Counted from the first letter of the stretch, positions 44,720-54,568 are shown. The stretch: 64,000 nucleotides of DNA from Jannaschia sp. GRR-S6-38 (GCF_029853695.1 NZ_CP122537.1:1116001-1180000); one strand, 5' to 3'. Notes: generated by a model from the sequence alone, not told the origin. Numbers and translations are program-made.

Positions 44720-46081
44720 TTGAGACATCTGCTGTCCGCAGCCCTCGCCGTGACGCTCGCCCTGCCCGCCGCCGCGCGGGCCGCCGAGCCGGGCGTCACG
44801 ACCTTCACGCTCGACAATGGCATGGACGCCATCGTGATCGAGGATCACCGCGCCCCGGTCGTCGTGCACATGGTCTGGTACGACGTGGGCTCGGCGGACG
44901 AGCCGCCGGGCAAGTCGGGCATCGCGCATTTCCTCGAACACCTGATGTTCAAGGGCACCGACGAGCTGGAGCCGGGCGAGTTCAGCCGCGTGGTCGCCGC
45001 GCAGGGCGGCACCGACAACGCCTTCACCTCGTCGGATTACACCGGCTATTTCCAGCGCGTCGCCGCCGACCGGCTGGGCCTGATGATGGAGATGGAGGCC
45101 GACCGGATGCGCGACCTCGTGCTCGACAGCGCGGATATGCTGACCGAGCGCGACGTGGTGCTGGAGGAGCGCGCGCAGCGCACCGACAGCAATCCCGGCG
45201 CGCTGTTTTCCGAGATGCGCAACGCCGCGCAATATCTCAACCACCCCTATGGCCGCCCGATCATCGGCTGGAAGCACGAGGTCGAAGAGCTGACGCTCGA
45301 GGACGCGCTGGACTTCTACCGCCGCTACTACGCGCCCAACAACGCCACGCTGATCGTGGCGGGCGATGTCGAGGCCGAGGAGGTGCGCCGCCTGGCCGAG
45401 GCGCATTACGGGCCGCTGGCGCCCACCCCGGACCTGGCCCCGCGCGAACGGCCCGCCGAGCCCCCGCAGCTGACGCCCCGCCGCCTGACCTTCGAGGACG
45501 CGCGCGTCGCCAATCCTTACGTGATCCGCACCTATCTCGCGCCCGAGCGAGACGCGGGCGACCAGGGCGACGCGGCCGCGCTGGCGATCCTGGCGCAATA
45601 TCTGGGCGGGTCGTCGCAGACCTCGCTCTTGGGCCGCGTGCTGGAGCAGGAGGAGGGGACGGCGCTCTACACCTCGGCCTTTTACTCGGGCACCTCGCTC
45701 GACGACACGACCTTCGGGCTGGTGGTCATGCCCCGGCCCGGCCGGTCGCTGGAAGAGGCCGAGGCCGACATGGACCGCATGATCGCGCGCCTGCTGGAGC
45801 AGGGCGTGGACGACGCGCAGCTGGAGCGGATCAAGACCGCCGCCCGCGCCGCCGAAATCTACGGCCGCGACAGCCTGCAGGGCCGCGCGCGCGAATACGG
45901 CGTGGCGGTGACCAGCGGGTTGACGGTCGAGGACGTTGCCGCCTGGCCCGATGCGCTGGCCGCCGTGACCGAGGCCGACATGCTGCGCGTGGCGCGTGAG
46001 GTGCTGGTGCCCGAGACTTCGGTCACCGGCTATCTCAAGCAGCCCGAACCGGAGACCGGAGAGACCGAGGTGACGCAATGA
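44720..46081 (+). CDS. M16 family zinc metallopeptidase, catalytic subunit
   Basis: A 453-residue exported peptidase. The signal peptide is RHLLSAALAVTLALPAAARA. The inverted zinc motif HFLEH is at residues 70-74 in GKSGIAHFLEHLMFKGT, with the distal Glu in the VVLEERAQRTDSNPGA helix. The rest is the paired M16 fold. Start choice: TTG at 44720, with GGAGGA just upstream; a GTG at 44687 would lengthen the n-region. It overlaps the second M16 gene by 4 bp. The two probably assemble into a periplasmic heterodimer. Confidence 0.88.
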   Translation: MRHLLSAALAVTLALPAAARAAEPGVTTFTLDNGMDAIVIEDHRAPVVVHMVWYDVGSADEPPGKSGIAHFLEHLMFKGTDELEPGEFSRVVAAQGGTDNAFTSSDYTGYFQRVAADRLGLMMEMEADRMRDLVLDSADMLTERDVVLEERAQRTDSNPGALFSEMRNAAQYLNHPYGRPIIGWKHEVEELTLEDALDFYRRYYAPNNATLIVAGDVEAEEVRRLAEAHYGPLAPTPDLAPRERPAEPPQLTPRRLTFEDARVANPYVIRTYLAPERDAGDQGDAAALAILAQYLGGSSQTSLLGRVLEQEEGTALYTSAFYSGTSLDDTTFGLVVMPRPGRSLEEAEADMDRMIARLLEQGVDDAQLERIKTAARAAEIYGRDSLQGRAREYGVAVTSGLTVEDVAAWPDALAAVTEADMLRVAREVLVPETSVTGYLKQPEPETGETEVTQ

Positions 46082-47397
46082 GCTGTCTTCGCCCGCTGAC
46101 CCTGGCCGCCTTCCTGGCGGCCCCCCTGCCGGCGCTGGCCGCCGTCGAGATCCAGGAGGTCACCTCGCCCGGCGGCATCACCGCCTGGCTGGTTGAGGAG
46201 CCGTCGATCCCCTTCGTCGCCATCGACCTGCGCTTCGAGGGCGGCGCCAGCCTCGACCTGCCCGGCAAGCGCGGCGCGACCAACCTGATGACCGCCACGC
46301 TGGAAGAAGGCGCGGGCGACCGCGACGCCCGTCAGTTCGCCGAGGCGGTCGAGGATATCGCCGCGCGGTTCAGCTTTGACGCCAGCGCCGACGCGGTGTC
46401 GATCGGGGCGGAGTTCCTGACCGAGACGCGCGCCGATGCGGTGTCGCTGCTGCGCGATGCGTTGACCCGGCCGCTCTTCGCCGAGGCCGACGTGGACCGC
46501 GTGCGCGAGCAGGTTCTGGCCAATATTGCTGCGGATGCGAACGATCCCGACGCCATCGCCTCGCGGACGTTGGCCGCGCTGTCCTTCCCCGAGCATCCCT
46601 ACGGCTCGCCCATGGACGGCACGGTCGAGACGGTGTCGTCGCTGACGCCCGACGACCTGCGCGCGGCGCATCGCAACGCGCTGACCCGCGACCGGCTCTT
46701 CGTGGGCGTGACCGGCGACATCACCGCCGCCGAGCTGGGGCCGCTGCTGGACGATCTGCTGGCGGGCCTGCCCGAGACCGGCGGACCGGAGTTGGGGCCG
46801 GCGGAGAACATGGCCGAGGGCGGCGTGACCGTGGTCGATTTCCCGGTGCCGCAGAGTTCGGTCATCTTCGGGCATGAGGGGATCGGCTTCGACGATCCCG
46901 ATTACTTCGCGGCCTATATCCTGAACCACATCCTGGGCGGCGCGGGCTTCGAGGCCCGACTGATGGAGGAAGTCCGTGAGAAGCGCGGGCTGACCTACGG
47001 CATCGGCACCTACCTGGCGGCGCGCGACCACGCGGCGCAGCTTCTGGGGCAGTTCTCGTCCTCCAACGACAAGGCCGCGCAGGCGGTCGAGATCGTGCGC
47101 GCGGAATGGGCGCGGATGGCCGCAGAGGGTGTGACCGAGACCGAGCTCGCCGAGGCCAAGACCTATCTGACGGGCGCCTATCCGCTGCGCTTCGACGGCA
47201 ATTCGCGGATCGCGGGCATCCTGGTGGGGATGCAGTCGCTGGGCCTGCCCATCGATTACATCGCCACACGCAACGATCGCATCGAGGCGGTCACGCAGGA
47301 CGAGATCGCCCGCGTCGCGGCGCGGATCTTGCAGCCGGATGCGCTGCATTTCGTGGTGGTGGGCCGGCCCGAGGGGTTGGAGACGACCGGGTTCTGA
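46078..47397 (+). CDS. M16 family peptidase homologue lacking the zinc motif
   Basis: A 439-residue exported M16 protein (signal peptide [21 protein letters not shown]). At the zinc-motif position it reads [10 protein letters not shown] instead of HxxEH, so it cannot bind zinc there. It keeps the C-terminal [20 protein letters not shown] block, with the Arg/Tyr pair that binds substrate in active M16 complexes. Together with the preceding catalytic subunit this is the known split arrangement of bacterial M16 proteases: one active, one substrate-binding. Confidence 0.88.
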   Translation: MSCLRPLTLAAFLAAPLPALAAVEIQEVTSPGGITAWLVEEPSIPFVAIDLRFEGGASLDLPGKRGATNLMTATLEEGAGDRDARQFAEAVEDIAARFSFDASADAVSIGAEFLTETRADAVSLLRDALTRPLFAEADVDRVREQVLANIAADANDPDAIASRTLAALSFPEHPYGSPMDGTVETVSSLTPDDLRAAHRNALTRDRLFVGVTGDITAAELGPLLDDLLAGLPETGGPELGPAENMAEGGVTVVDFPVPQSSVIFGHEGIGFDDPDYFAAYILNHILGGAGFEARLMEEVREKRGLTYGIGTYLAARDHAAQLLGQFSSSNDKAAQAVEIVRAEWARMAAEGVTETELAEAKTYLTGAYPLRFDGNSRIAGILVGMQSLGLPIDYIATRNDRIEAVTQDEIARVAARILQPDALHFVVVGRPEGLETTGF

Positions 47398-47403
47398 GCC
47401 CGG

Positions 47404-47432
47404 CGGGGCGCGCGCCCGCCGGGCGCGCCCCG
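47404..47432 (+). terminator. GC hairpin ending the M16 operon
   Basis: A perfect 10-bp inverted repeat (47404-47413 with 47423-47432), 7 bp after the stop; no T-run. Confidence 0.4.
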
Positions 47433-47470
47433 CGCACCGATCCCCGTTTCCGAATCGCATGCCCCCATGC

Positions 47471-47476
47471 TAGCCC
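47471..47476 (+). promoter_or_regulatory. TAG-type -10 of mutL, leaderless
   Basis: TAGCCC followed by exactly 7 nt and the ATG at 47484. No Shine-Dalgarno is present before either possible start. Confidence 0.5.
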
Positions 47477-47483
47477 TTGCGGC

Positions 47484-49277
47484 ATGGGCGCCGCCGACCA
47501 CAAGATGATCCCGCGTATCCGTCAGCTGGACGAGGGTGCGGTGAACCGCATCGCCGCGGGCGAGGTGGTCGAGCGCCCGGCCTCGGCGGTCAAGGAACTG
47601 GTCGAGAATGCGCTGGATGCCGGCGCGCGGCGGATCGCGATCGAGATTGCCGATGGCGGGCGCACGCTGATCCGGGTCACCGATGACGGGCACGGAATCG
47701 CCGCCGCCGACCTGCCGCTGGCGCTATCGCGGCACGCCACCTCCAAGATCGACGGCAGCGATCTTCTGAACATCCGCAGCTTCGGCTTTCGCGGCGAGGC
47801 GCTGCCCAGCCTCGGCGCGGTGGGGCGGCTGACGATCACCAGCCGTGCGGCGGGGTCGGCCGAGGCGGCCTCGATCCATGTCTCGGGCGGGCGCATCGAC
47901 CCGCCCCGCCCCGCCGCCTTGCGCGCGGGCACCGTGGTCGAGCTGCGCGACCTGTTCCACGCCACGCCGGCGCGGCTGAAATTCCTCAGATCCGAACGCG
48001 CCGAGACGATGGCCGTGACCGACGCGATCCGGCGGCTGGCGATGGCCGAGCCGGGGGTGGCCGTCACGCTGCGCGACGTCTCGGATGGCGGCGAGCGGGT
48101 GCTGTTCCGCGCCGACGCGGCCGACCGGGCCGCGCGGCTGGCCGCAGTGCTGGGCCGCGACTTTCCCGAGAACGCGCTGGAGATCGCCGCCGAGCGCGCG
48201 GGCGTCCGGCTGGGCGGGCTGGCGGCGCTGCCGACCTATTCGCGCGGCACGGCGGTGCATCAATATCTGTTCGTTAACGGCCGCCCGGTCCGCGACCGGA
48301 TGCTGACCGGCGCGCTGCGCGGCGCCTATATGGACGTGCTGTCGAAGGACCGCCACGCGGTGGCGGCGCTGTTTCTGGACTGCGACCCGGTGCTGGTGGA
48401 TGTGAACGTGCATCCCGCCAAGACCGAGGTGCGGTTCCGCGACGCGGGCGCGGTGCGCGGGCTGATCGTGTCGGGCCTCCGCCACGCGCTGGCCGAGGCG
48501 GGGCACCGCGCCTCGACCACGGTCGCGGGGGCCGCGCTCGGCGCGATGCGGCCGGACGGGGCCGACCCGGCGCCGCGCGTCTACCAAATGGACCGTCCTG
48601 GACCGGCCGCGCGCGCGGCGGGCTACGCCGCGCAGATGCCGGGCTTCGCCGAGGCGCCCTCGGCCCGGATTGAACCGCCGGTCGAGGCGCGCACGGATGC
48701 GCCGCTGGGCGCCGCCCGCGCGCAGCTTCACGAGAACTGGATCGTCGCGCAGACCGCCACCGGCATGGTGCTGGTCGACGCCCATGCCGCGCATGAACGG
48801 CTGGTCTACGAGAAGCTCAAGCGCCAGGCGGCCGGAGGCGGCGTGCGCGCACAGGCCCTGCTGATCCCCGAAGTGGTCGAGGTCGGCGCGGAGGCGGTCG
48901 AACGGCTGCTGGCGCTCGACACCGCGCGACTGGGGCTGGCGCTGGAGCCCTTCGGGCCGGGCTGCGTCGCGGTGCGCGAGACGCCGGCGGTTCTGGGCCA
49001 GTGCTCGGCCGCGGCGCTGGTGCGCGAGCTGCTGGACGAGCTGGAGGAGAACGAGGACGCCGATCCGCTGGCCTTGCAGGCGCGGCTCGACGCGGTGCTG
49101 AGCCGGATGGCCTGCCACGGCTCGGTCCGCACGGGGCGGCGCATGACCGGGCCCGAGATGGACGCGCTGCTGCGCGAGATGGAGGCGACGCCGCATTCGG
49201 GCCAGTGCAACCACGGCCGGCCCACTTACGTCGAACTCAAGCTCGCCGATATCGAACGGCTGTTCGGGCGAACATGA
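47484..49277 (+). CDS. mutL: DNA mismatch repair protein MutL
   Basis: A 597-residue GHKL ATPase that links mismatch recognition to strand incision. [50 protein letters not shown] and [10 protein letters not shown] are the ATP-site motifs; [12 protein letters not shown] follows. The C-domain has [12 protein letters not shown], close to the DQHAxxExxxxE endonuclease motif (Gln changed to Ala), and CNHGRPT at the end, so it may be a nicking MutL as in MutH-lacking bacteria. Start at 47484 is favoured by the -10 geometry; ATG 47505 is the alternative. It overlaps rmuC by 4 bp. Confidence 0.94.
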   Translation: MGAADHKMIPRIRQLDEGAVNRIAAGEVVERPASAVKELVENALDAGARRIAIEIADGGRTLIRVTDDGHGIAAADLPLALSRHATSKIDGSDLLNIRSFGFRGEALPSLGAVGRLTITSRAAGSAEAASIHVSGGRIDPPRPAALRAGTVVELRDLFHATPARLKFLRSERAETMAVTDAIRRLAMAEPGVAVTLRDVSDGGERVLFRADAADRAARLAAVLGRDFPENALEIAAERAGVRLGGLAALPTYSRGTAVHQYLFVNGRPVRDRMLTGALRGAYMDVLSKDRHAVAALFLDCDPVLVDVNVHPAKTEVRFRDAGAVRGLIVSGLRHALAEAGHRASTTVAGAALGAMRPDGADPAPRVYQMDRPGPAARAAGYAAQMPGFAEAPSARIEPPVEARTDAPLGAARAQLHENWIVAQTATGMVLVDAHAAHERLVYEKLKRQAAGGGVRAQALLIPEVVEVGAEAVERLLALDTARLGLALEPFGPGCVAVRETPAVLGQCSAAALVRELLDELEENEDADPLALQARLDAVLSRMACHGSVRTGRRMTGPEMDALLREMEATPHSGQCNHGRPTYVELKLADIERLFGRT

Positions 49278-50308
49278 CGCTGGACCTGTCCGACCCGCTC
49301 GTGCTCGCGGGCGCGGCGGGGCTGGCGGCCGTCCTGCTGCTGGCGGTCGTGCTGGCGCTGCTGGCCGCGCGGCTGCGCGACATGGGATCGGGCCAGGCGC
49401 AGCTGGCGGGTGCGCTGGGCGCGCTGCGCGAGGCCCAGCGCGCGGGCGAGGCCCAGGTCGGCGCGCGGCTGGAGGACAGCGCGACGCGGACCGCGACGGC
49501 GCTGGGCGACCTGCAGCGCCGACTGGCCACGATCGACGCGGCGCAGGCCAAGATCGAGGCGCTGTCGGGCGACGTGCTGGGCCTGCAGGACATCCTGTCG
49601 AACAAGCAGACCCGCGGCGCCTTCGGCGAGATCCAGCTGCGCGACATCGTGGGCCGCGCCCTGCCGCCCGACGGCTTCACCTGGCAGGCGCAATTGTCGA
49701 ACGGGCGGCGCGCCGATTGCCTGGTCCACATGCCCGACCCGCCGGGGCCGCTGGTCATCGACGCGAAGTTCCCGCTGGAAAGCTATGAGGCGCTGGTGGC
49801 CGACCCGAAGGACCCGCGCGCCGTCACCGCCTTCCGCGCCGCGATCCGCAGCCATGTGCGCGCCATCGCGGAGAAATACATCCTGCCCGGCGAGACGGCG
49901 GAGGGCGCCTGCCTGTTCCTGCCGTCGGAGGCGATCTATGCCGAGCTGCACGCCAACCACCCCGAGGCCGTGCGCGAGGCCTTCGCGGCGCGGGTCTGGA
50001 TCGTCTCGCCCACCACATGCATGGCGACGCTGAACACGCTGCGCGCGATCCTCAAGGACCACCGGATGCGCGAACAGGCGGGCGAGATCCGCCGCGCGCT
50101 GGCCGCGCTGCATCGCGACGTGGAGCTGATCGTCGAGCGGGCGGGCAAGCTGGAGACGCATTTCGACCAGGCCCGCCGCGACGTGGAAGGGCTGACCGTG
50201 GCCGCCGAACGCGCGGGCAAGCGCGCCGAGCGGCTGGACGCCTTCGATTTCGCCGAAGGCCAGGTGGCGGAGCGCCCGAAGCTCGCGCCGGTGATCCGGC
50301 GGGGGTGA
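49274..50308 (+). CDS. rmuC: DNA recombination protein RmuC homologue
   Basis: A 344-residue protein: an N-terminal membrane helix ([24 protein letters not shown]), a coiled-coil stretch to about residue 110, then the RmuC nuclease-like domain with [57 protein letters not shown] and [18 protein letters not shown]. RmuC limits recombination at inverted repeats; the domain is related to PD-(D/E)XK nucleases. It is co-transcribed with mutL, joining two genome-stability proteins. Confidence 0.9.
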   Translation: MTLDLSDPLVLAGAAGLAAVLLLAVVLALLAARLRDMGSGQAQLAGALGALREAQRAGEAQVGARLEDSATRTATALGDLQRRLATIDAAQAKIEALSGDVLGLQDILSNKQTRGAFGEIQLRDIVGRALPPDGFTWQAQLSNGRRADCLVHMPDPPGPLVIDAKFPLESYEALVADPKDPRAVTAFRAAIRSHVRAIAEKYILPGETAEGACLFLPSEAIYAELHANHPEAVREAFAARVWIVSPTTCMATLNTLRAILKDHRMREQAGEIRRALAALHRDVELIVERAGKLETHFDQARRDVEGLTVAAERAGKRAERLDAFDFAEGQVAERPKLAPVIRRG

Positions 50309-50353
50309 CGGGCCGGCGACATCTGCCAAAGGGTCGATTGTCGACATGAAATG

Positions 50354-50426
50354 AGCCCCCGGCCGAGGGTGGGGGCAGAGCCCCCGCCCGTGGGGGCGGT
50401 CGGGGGCTGCCCGGCGTGCCGCCGGG
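50354..50426. repeat. Nested inverted repeats between rmuC and rnr
   Basis: AGCCCCCG (50354-50361) pairs with CGGGGGCT (50401-50408) around an inner GGGGGC-AGAGCCCCC core, and a second hairpin CCCGGCG-TGC-CGCCGGG follows (50410-50426). The GGGCAGAGCCCC core is shared, inverted, with the repeat region before pheS. It may be a degenerate copy of a dispersed Rhodobacteraceae intergenic repeat and may also end rmuC transcription. Confidence 0.5.
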
Positions 50427-50486
50427 CGTGACCTCGATCCATGGATAACCCCTCAAACGGCGTTCGACCCCACCCCCGACGCGTGC

Positions 50487-50492
50487 TAGCTG
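50487..50492 (+). promoter_or_regulatory. TAG-type -10 of rnr, leaderless
   Basis: TAGCTG, then exactly 7 nt to the ATG at 50500; no Shine-Dalgarno. Confidence 0.5.
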
Positions 50493-50499
50493 CCCCGCC

Positions 50500-52761
50500 A
50501 TGAGCCAGCTTCCGACCAAGGGGCAGATCCTGCAATGGATCGTCGACAACCCCGCCCTCACCTCCAAGCGCGACATCGCCAAGGCCTTCGGGATCAAGGG
50601 CGCGGCGCGGATCGACCTCAAGCGCGTGCTGCGCGAGCTGGAGGAGGAGGGCCATCTTTCCAAGCGAAAGCGCAGCTATGATGACCCGAACCGCCTGCCG
50701 CCGGTCTCGGTGCTGACGGTCACCGGGACCGACCGGGACGGCGACCTGTTCCTCGCCCCCGCGGAGTGGCGCGGCGACGGCGACGCGCCCCGCATCCTGT
50801 TCATGCCCAAGGAGGGCGATCCCGCGCTGGCCGAGGGCGACCGGGTGCTGGCGCGGCTGACCGAGGTATCGGGCGAGGACCACGAGTTCGAGGGCCGGCT
50901 GATCCGCCGCATCGGGACCGGGCCGCGCAAGCTTCTGGGGATCTACCGCGTGGGCTCGGAGGGCGGGCGCATCCTGCCCATCGACAAGGGCGCCGACCGC
51001 GAATGGCGCGTCTCGGCCGCGGACACGGGCGAGGCGCGCGACGGCGAGCTGGTCGAGGCCGAGCAGACCGGCGGGCGCGGGCGCATGGGGCTGCCCAAGG
51101 CCAAGATCGTCACCCGGCTGGGCGATCCGGGCGCGGCGAAGGCGGTCAGCCTGATCGCCATCCACCAGCACGGGCTGCGCGACGAATTCCCCGACGAGGC
51201 CGTGGCCGAGGCCGAGGCGGCCCAGCCGCCCAAGCTGGGCGGGCGCACCGACCTGCGCGAGCTGCCGCTGATCACCATCGACCCGTCGGATGCGCGCGAC
51301 CGCGACGACGCCTGTTTCGCGCAGGCCGATGACGACCCGAAGAACCCCGGCGGCCACGTGGTCTGGGTCGCGATTGCCGATGTCGCGGCCTATGTCACGC
51401 CCGGCTCGGCGCTCGACCGCGAGGCGCGGCTGCGCGGGAACTCGACCTATTTCCCCGACCGCGTCGTGCCGATGCTGCCCGAGGCGCTGTCGGGCGATCT
51501 GTGCTCACTGCACGAAGGGGTGGAGCGCGCCTGCGTCGCGGTGCGCATGGTCTTCGACGCGCAGGGCAACGCGCGCGGCCACCGCTTCCACCGCGGGCTG
51601 ATGCATTCGCGCGCGAGCCTCGCCTACCAGGAGGTGCAGGCCGCCATGGACGGCGCGCCGAGCGACCGGACCGAACCGCTGCTGGAGGAGGTGATCAAGC
51701 CGCTCTACGCCGCCTACGGCGCGCTGAAGGACGCGCGCGAACGGCGCCAGCCGCTAGATCTGGACCTGCCGGAGCGGCGGATCGAGATCGACGAGGACGG
51801 CACCGTCACCTCGGTCGCCTTCCGCGAGCGGCTGGATGCGCACCGGCTGATCGAGGAGTTCATGATCGCCGCCAATGTCGCCGCCGCCGAGACGCTGGAG
51901 GCGAAGAAGAGCCCGCTGCTCTACCGCGTCCACGAGGAGCCGCCGGCGGAGAAGCTGGAGAGCTTGCGCGAGACGGCCAAGGCCTCGGGGTTTTCGCTGC
52001 CCAAGGGGCAGGTCCTGAAGACCGCGACTCTGAACCGGCTGCTGCACGAGGCGGCGCAGACCGAGCTGTCGGAGCTGATCTCGATGTCGACGCTGCGCGC
52101 GATGACGCAGGCCTATTACGCGCCGCATAATTTCGGGCATTTCGGGCTGGCGCTGCGCAGCTATGCGCATTTCACCTCGCCGATCCGGCGCTATTCCGAC
52201 CTAATCGTCCACCGCGCGCTGATCGCCGCGCATGACTGGGGCCCGGACCCGCGCAGCGACGGGCTGAGCGCCTGGGATATCGAGAACCTGGAGGCGACGG
52301 GTCAGGTCATCTCCGAGGCGGAACGGCGGTCGATGGTGGCCGAGCGGGACACGAACGACCGCTACCTGGCGGCCTTCCTGGCCGACAAGGTGGGGGCGGA
52401 ATTCGCCGGCCACGTTTCGGGGGTGCAGAGCTTCGGGGTCTTCGTGCGCCTCGACAAGACCGGCGCGGACGGGCTGATTCCGGTGCGCTCGCTCGGGGCG
52501 GAATATTTCCGCTACGACCGCGACGCGCAGACGCTGACCGGGACCGAGACGCGGACCGAGATCGGGCTGGGCGCCCGGGTGACGGTGCGGCTGGCCGAGG
52601 CGGCGCCGGTGACGGGCGGGCTGGTGCTGGAGCTTTTGTCGGTGGATGGCGCGGCGCTGCCCAACCGCGGACGCGGCGGCCGGCCTGGCGCGCGCGGCCC
52701 GGGCCGGGGCAAGGGCGCGCCGAAGAAGGCGGGCAAGCGGAAGTTGCGAAAGAAGCGGTAG
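50500..52761 (+). CDS. rnr: Ribonuclease R
   Basis: A 753-residue 3'-5' exoribonuclease able to degrade structured RNA. An N-terminal helix-turn-helix-like region (GQILQWIVDNPALTSKRDIAKAFGI) precedes cold-shock domains. The RNB catalytic domain has ITIDPSDARDRDDACFA with clustered Asp residues, ARLRGNSTYFPDRVVPMLPEAL, and FGHFGLALRSYAHFTSPIRRYSDLIVHRAL. An S1 domain follows (GHVSGVQSFGVFVRLDKTGADGLIPV). The C-terminus is a basic Gly/Arg/Lys tail. The gene has its own leaderless promoter. Confidence 0.95.
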   Translation: MSQLPTKGQILQWIVDNPALTSKRDIAKAFGIKGAARIDLKRVLRELEEEGHLSKRKRSYDDPNRLPPVSVLTVTGTDRDGDLFLAPAEWRGDGDAPRILFMPKEGDPALAEGDRVLARLTEVSGEDHEFEGRLIRRIGTGPRKLLGIYRVGSEGGRILPIDKGADREWRVSAADTGEARDGELVEAEQTGGRGRMGLPKAKIVTRLGDPGAAKAVSLIAIHQHGLRDEFPDEAVAEAEAAQPPKLGGRTDLRELPLITIDPSDARDRDDACFAQADDDPKNPGGHVVWVAIADVAAYVTPGSALDREARLRGNSTYFPDRVVPMLPEALSGDLCSLHEGVERACVAVRMVFDAQGNARGHRFHRGLMHSRASLAYQEVQAAMDGAPSDRTEPLLEEVIKPLYAAYGALKDARERRQPLDLDLPERRIEIDEDGTVTSVAFRERLDAHRLIEEFMIAANVAAAETLEAKKSPLLYRVHEEPPAEKLESLRETAKASGFSLPKGQVLKTATLNRLLHEAAQTELSELISMSTLRAMTQAYYAPHNFGHFGLALRSYAHFTSPIRRYSDLIVHRALIAAHDWGPDPRSDGLSAWDIENLEATGQVISEAERRSMVAERDTNDRYLAAFLADKVGAEFAGHVSGVQSFGVFVRLDKTGADGLIPVRSLGAEYFRYDRDAQTLTGTETRTEIGLGARVTVRLAEAAPVTGGLVLELLSVDGAALPNRGRGGRPGARGPGRGKGAPKKAGKRKLRKKR

Positions 52762-52841
52762 GATTCGGGCGGAATGCGCACGGCTGGCGGAAATCCCTCA
52801 GGCGGCGCCGCGCGCACTGGCGATCCCCGGCCCGGCGCCGC

Positions 52842-52847
52842 TAGGCT
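52842..52847 (+). promoter_or_regulatory. TAG-type -10 of the transglycosylase gene, leaderless
   Basis: TAGGCT, then 7 nt to the ATG at 52855; no Shine-Dalgarno. Confidence 0.5.
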
Positions 52848-52854
52848 GCGGTCC

Positions 52855-54120
52855 ATGCGTTTTGCCCTGATCCTCGTCCTTCTCGCCACGCCCGCTTGGG
52901 CCGAGGCCCCGCCCCTTTCGCCGCGCCCGGCGCCGCGCGCCGAGATCCCGGCGGACCGTCCACTGGCCCCGACCCCGGCCGCCGCGATCACCGACCAGGC
53001 GCGGCTCGACCGCTGGCTCGACGGCTACCGCGCCCGGGCGCGGGACGCGGGCATCGACGCGGCCACGCTCAACGCGACGCTGCCCGGCTTGCGCTACCTG
53101 CCGGAGGTCATCCGGCTGGACCGCAACCAGTCGGAATTCACCAAGACGATCTGGGATTACCTCGATACCGCGGTGAGCGACCTGCGGGTGCGCAACGGGC
53201 GGGCCGCGATGGCGCGATACGCCGAGGCGCTGGCGCGGATCGAGGACCGGCACGGCGTCCCCGCCGAGATCGTCACCGCGATCTGGGGCGTCGAGAGCAG
53301 CTACGGCGCCTATCGCGGCAACGTTCCCACCCTCGCGGCGCTGGCGACGCTGGCCGCCGACTCGCGCCGCGGCGCCTTTTTCGAGGAACAGCTGACCGAG
53401 GCGCTGCGCATCGTGCAGCTGCGCGAGGTCGCGCCGGCGGCGATGCTGGGATCCTGGGCGGGAGCGATGGGCCATACGCAGTTCCTGCCGACATCCTGGC
53501 GCGACCACGCGCAGGATTTCGACGGCGACGGGCGGCGCAATCTCTGGGGGACGGACCCGCGCGACGCGCTGGAATCGACGGCGGCCTATCTGCGCGCCAA
53601 TGGCTGGACGCCGGGCCAGCCCTGGGGGGTCGAGGTGATCCTGCCGGACGGGTTCGAGTATCGCCTGACCGGCGAGCGCGTCGAGAAGACGGCCGCCGAA
53701 TGGGCCGCGCTCGGCGTGACGCGCCCGGGCGGCGGGGCGCTGCCCGATGCGGGGCCGATCTCGATCCGGGTGCCCGCGGGGCACGAGGGCGCCGCCTTTG
53801 CGACCTATGGCAATTTCCGCGCGCTGGAGAGCTACAACACCGCCGATGCCTATGTCATCGGCGTGGGCCATCTGGCCGACCGACTGGCGGGCGGGCCGCC
53901 GCTTGTCGGGGGGTGGCCGCGGCAGGATCGAGCGCTGAGCTTCGACGAGCGGATCGCGATGCAGGAGGGGCTGCGCGCCGCCGGGTTCGACCCGCTGAAG
54001 ATCGACGCGAAGATCGGCCCCGACACGCTGGACGCCATCCAGCGCTGGCAGACGCGCGAGGGGCTGGTGCCCGACGGCTATGTCGATGTGGAATTGTTGT
54101 CGCGGTTGCTGGGCGGCTGA
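52855..54120 (+). CDS. Lytic murein transglycosylase, MltB type, with peptidoglycan-binding domain
   Basis: A 421-residue exported enzyme. The signal peptide MRFALILVLLATPAWA is followed by a Pro-rich linker. The SLT2/MltB domain has FTKTIWDYLDTAVS, VTAIWGVESSYGAYRG (catalytic Glu) and GSWAGAMGHTQFLPTSW. A C-terminal PG_binding_1 domain (FDPLKIDAKIGPDTLDAIQRWQTREGLVPDGY) binds the wall. It cleaves glycan strands to 1,6-anhydro ends. There is no lipobox, so it is soluble in the periplasm. An in-frame ATG at 52774 is ignored. Its 3' end overlaps the convergent small membrane gene by 43 bp. Confidence 0.93.
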   Translation: MRFALILVLLATPAWAEAPPLSPRPAPRAEIPADRPLAPTPAAAITDQARLDRWLDGYRARARDAGIDAATLNATLPGLRYLPEVIRLDRNQSEFTKTIWDYLDTAVSDLRVRNGRAAMARYAEALARIEDRHGVPAEIVTAIWGVESSYGAYRGNVPTLAALATLAADSRRGAFFEEQLTEALRIVQLREVAPAAMLGSWAGAMGHTQFLPTSWRDHAQDFDGDGRRNLWGTDPRDALESTAAYLRANGWTPGQPWGVEVILPDGFEYRLTGERVEKTAAEWAALGVTRPGGGALPDAGPISIRVPAGHEGAAFATYGNFRALESYNTADAYVIGVGHLADRLAGGPPLVGGWPRQDRALSFDERIAMQEGLRAAGFDPLKIDAKIGPDTLDAIQRWQTREGLVPDGYVDVELLSRLLGG

Positions 54121-54359
54121 TCGGGGTCTGATGGTTCGGCAGCCGGACCGGTATCGGCTTCGGCGTTCCGTGCGCGGATGGCGTCGAGCCAGCGCGGAAT
54201 GATCCAGATCGGCCCGAGGACGATGGCCCAGCCCACGGCATTGAGCACCGTGAAGGACAGTTTCGCGCCCGCCGGCATGGACGAGCGCCACAGCGCGACA
54301 TGGGCCAGGACGATGGCGATCAGGATGGCCCAGATGAGGATCGATTGCGTCCGCGACAT
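54078..54359 (-). CDS. Small two-helix membrane protein next to pheS
   Basis: A 93-residue protein with two hydrophobic helices (SILIWAILIAIVLAHVALW and LSFTVLNAVGWAIVLGPIWII) and a polar, Asp/Pro-rich C-terminus. It is conserved beside pheS in related genomes, where it sometimes carries a mistaken phenylalanyl-tRNA synthetase label. It has no synthetase features. Its last 43 bp overlap the convergent transglycosylase gene. Confidence 0.7.
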   Translation of the reverse strand: MSRTQSILIWAILIAIVLAHVALWRSSMPAGAKLSFTVLNAVGWAIVLGPIWIIPRWLDAIRARNAEADTGPAAEPSDPDQPPSNRDNNSTST

Positions 54360-54407
54360 GACCAATCAGGTGGCCTGTCCGTCCGCGCCATCAATCGGTC
54401 AGGATGA

Positions 54408-54516
54408 CGCGCCTCTGCCGGGGCGCGCCTCTGCCGGGGCTCCGCCCGTTCGGCGCTGAGATCGGTCCACTGGACCGATCTCCGGGCTCGCCTCCTCCGG
54501 GGCTCTGCCCGTTCGG
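54408..54516. repeat. Repeat-rich intergenic region downstream of pheS
   Basis: Three layers: a 16-bp tandem duplication (54408-54423 and 54424-54439); a 20-bp direct repeat CCGGGGCTCYGCCCGTTCGG at 54434-54453 and 54497-54516 with one difference; and between them a perfect 12-bp-arm inverted repeat with a 1-nt centre (54458-54482). It lies between the pheS stop (54569) and the small membrane gene. The core resembles the rmuC-rnr repeat. Possibly a REP-like element or transcription barrier. Confidence 0.65.
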
Positions 54517-54568
54517 ACCTCAATCGCCCCACAAGGGCGCTTGCCGGCCCCGTGGGCCGGACCGGTCC

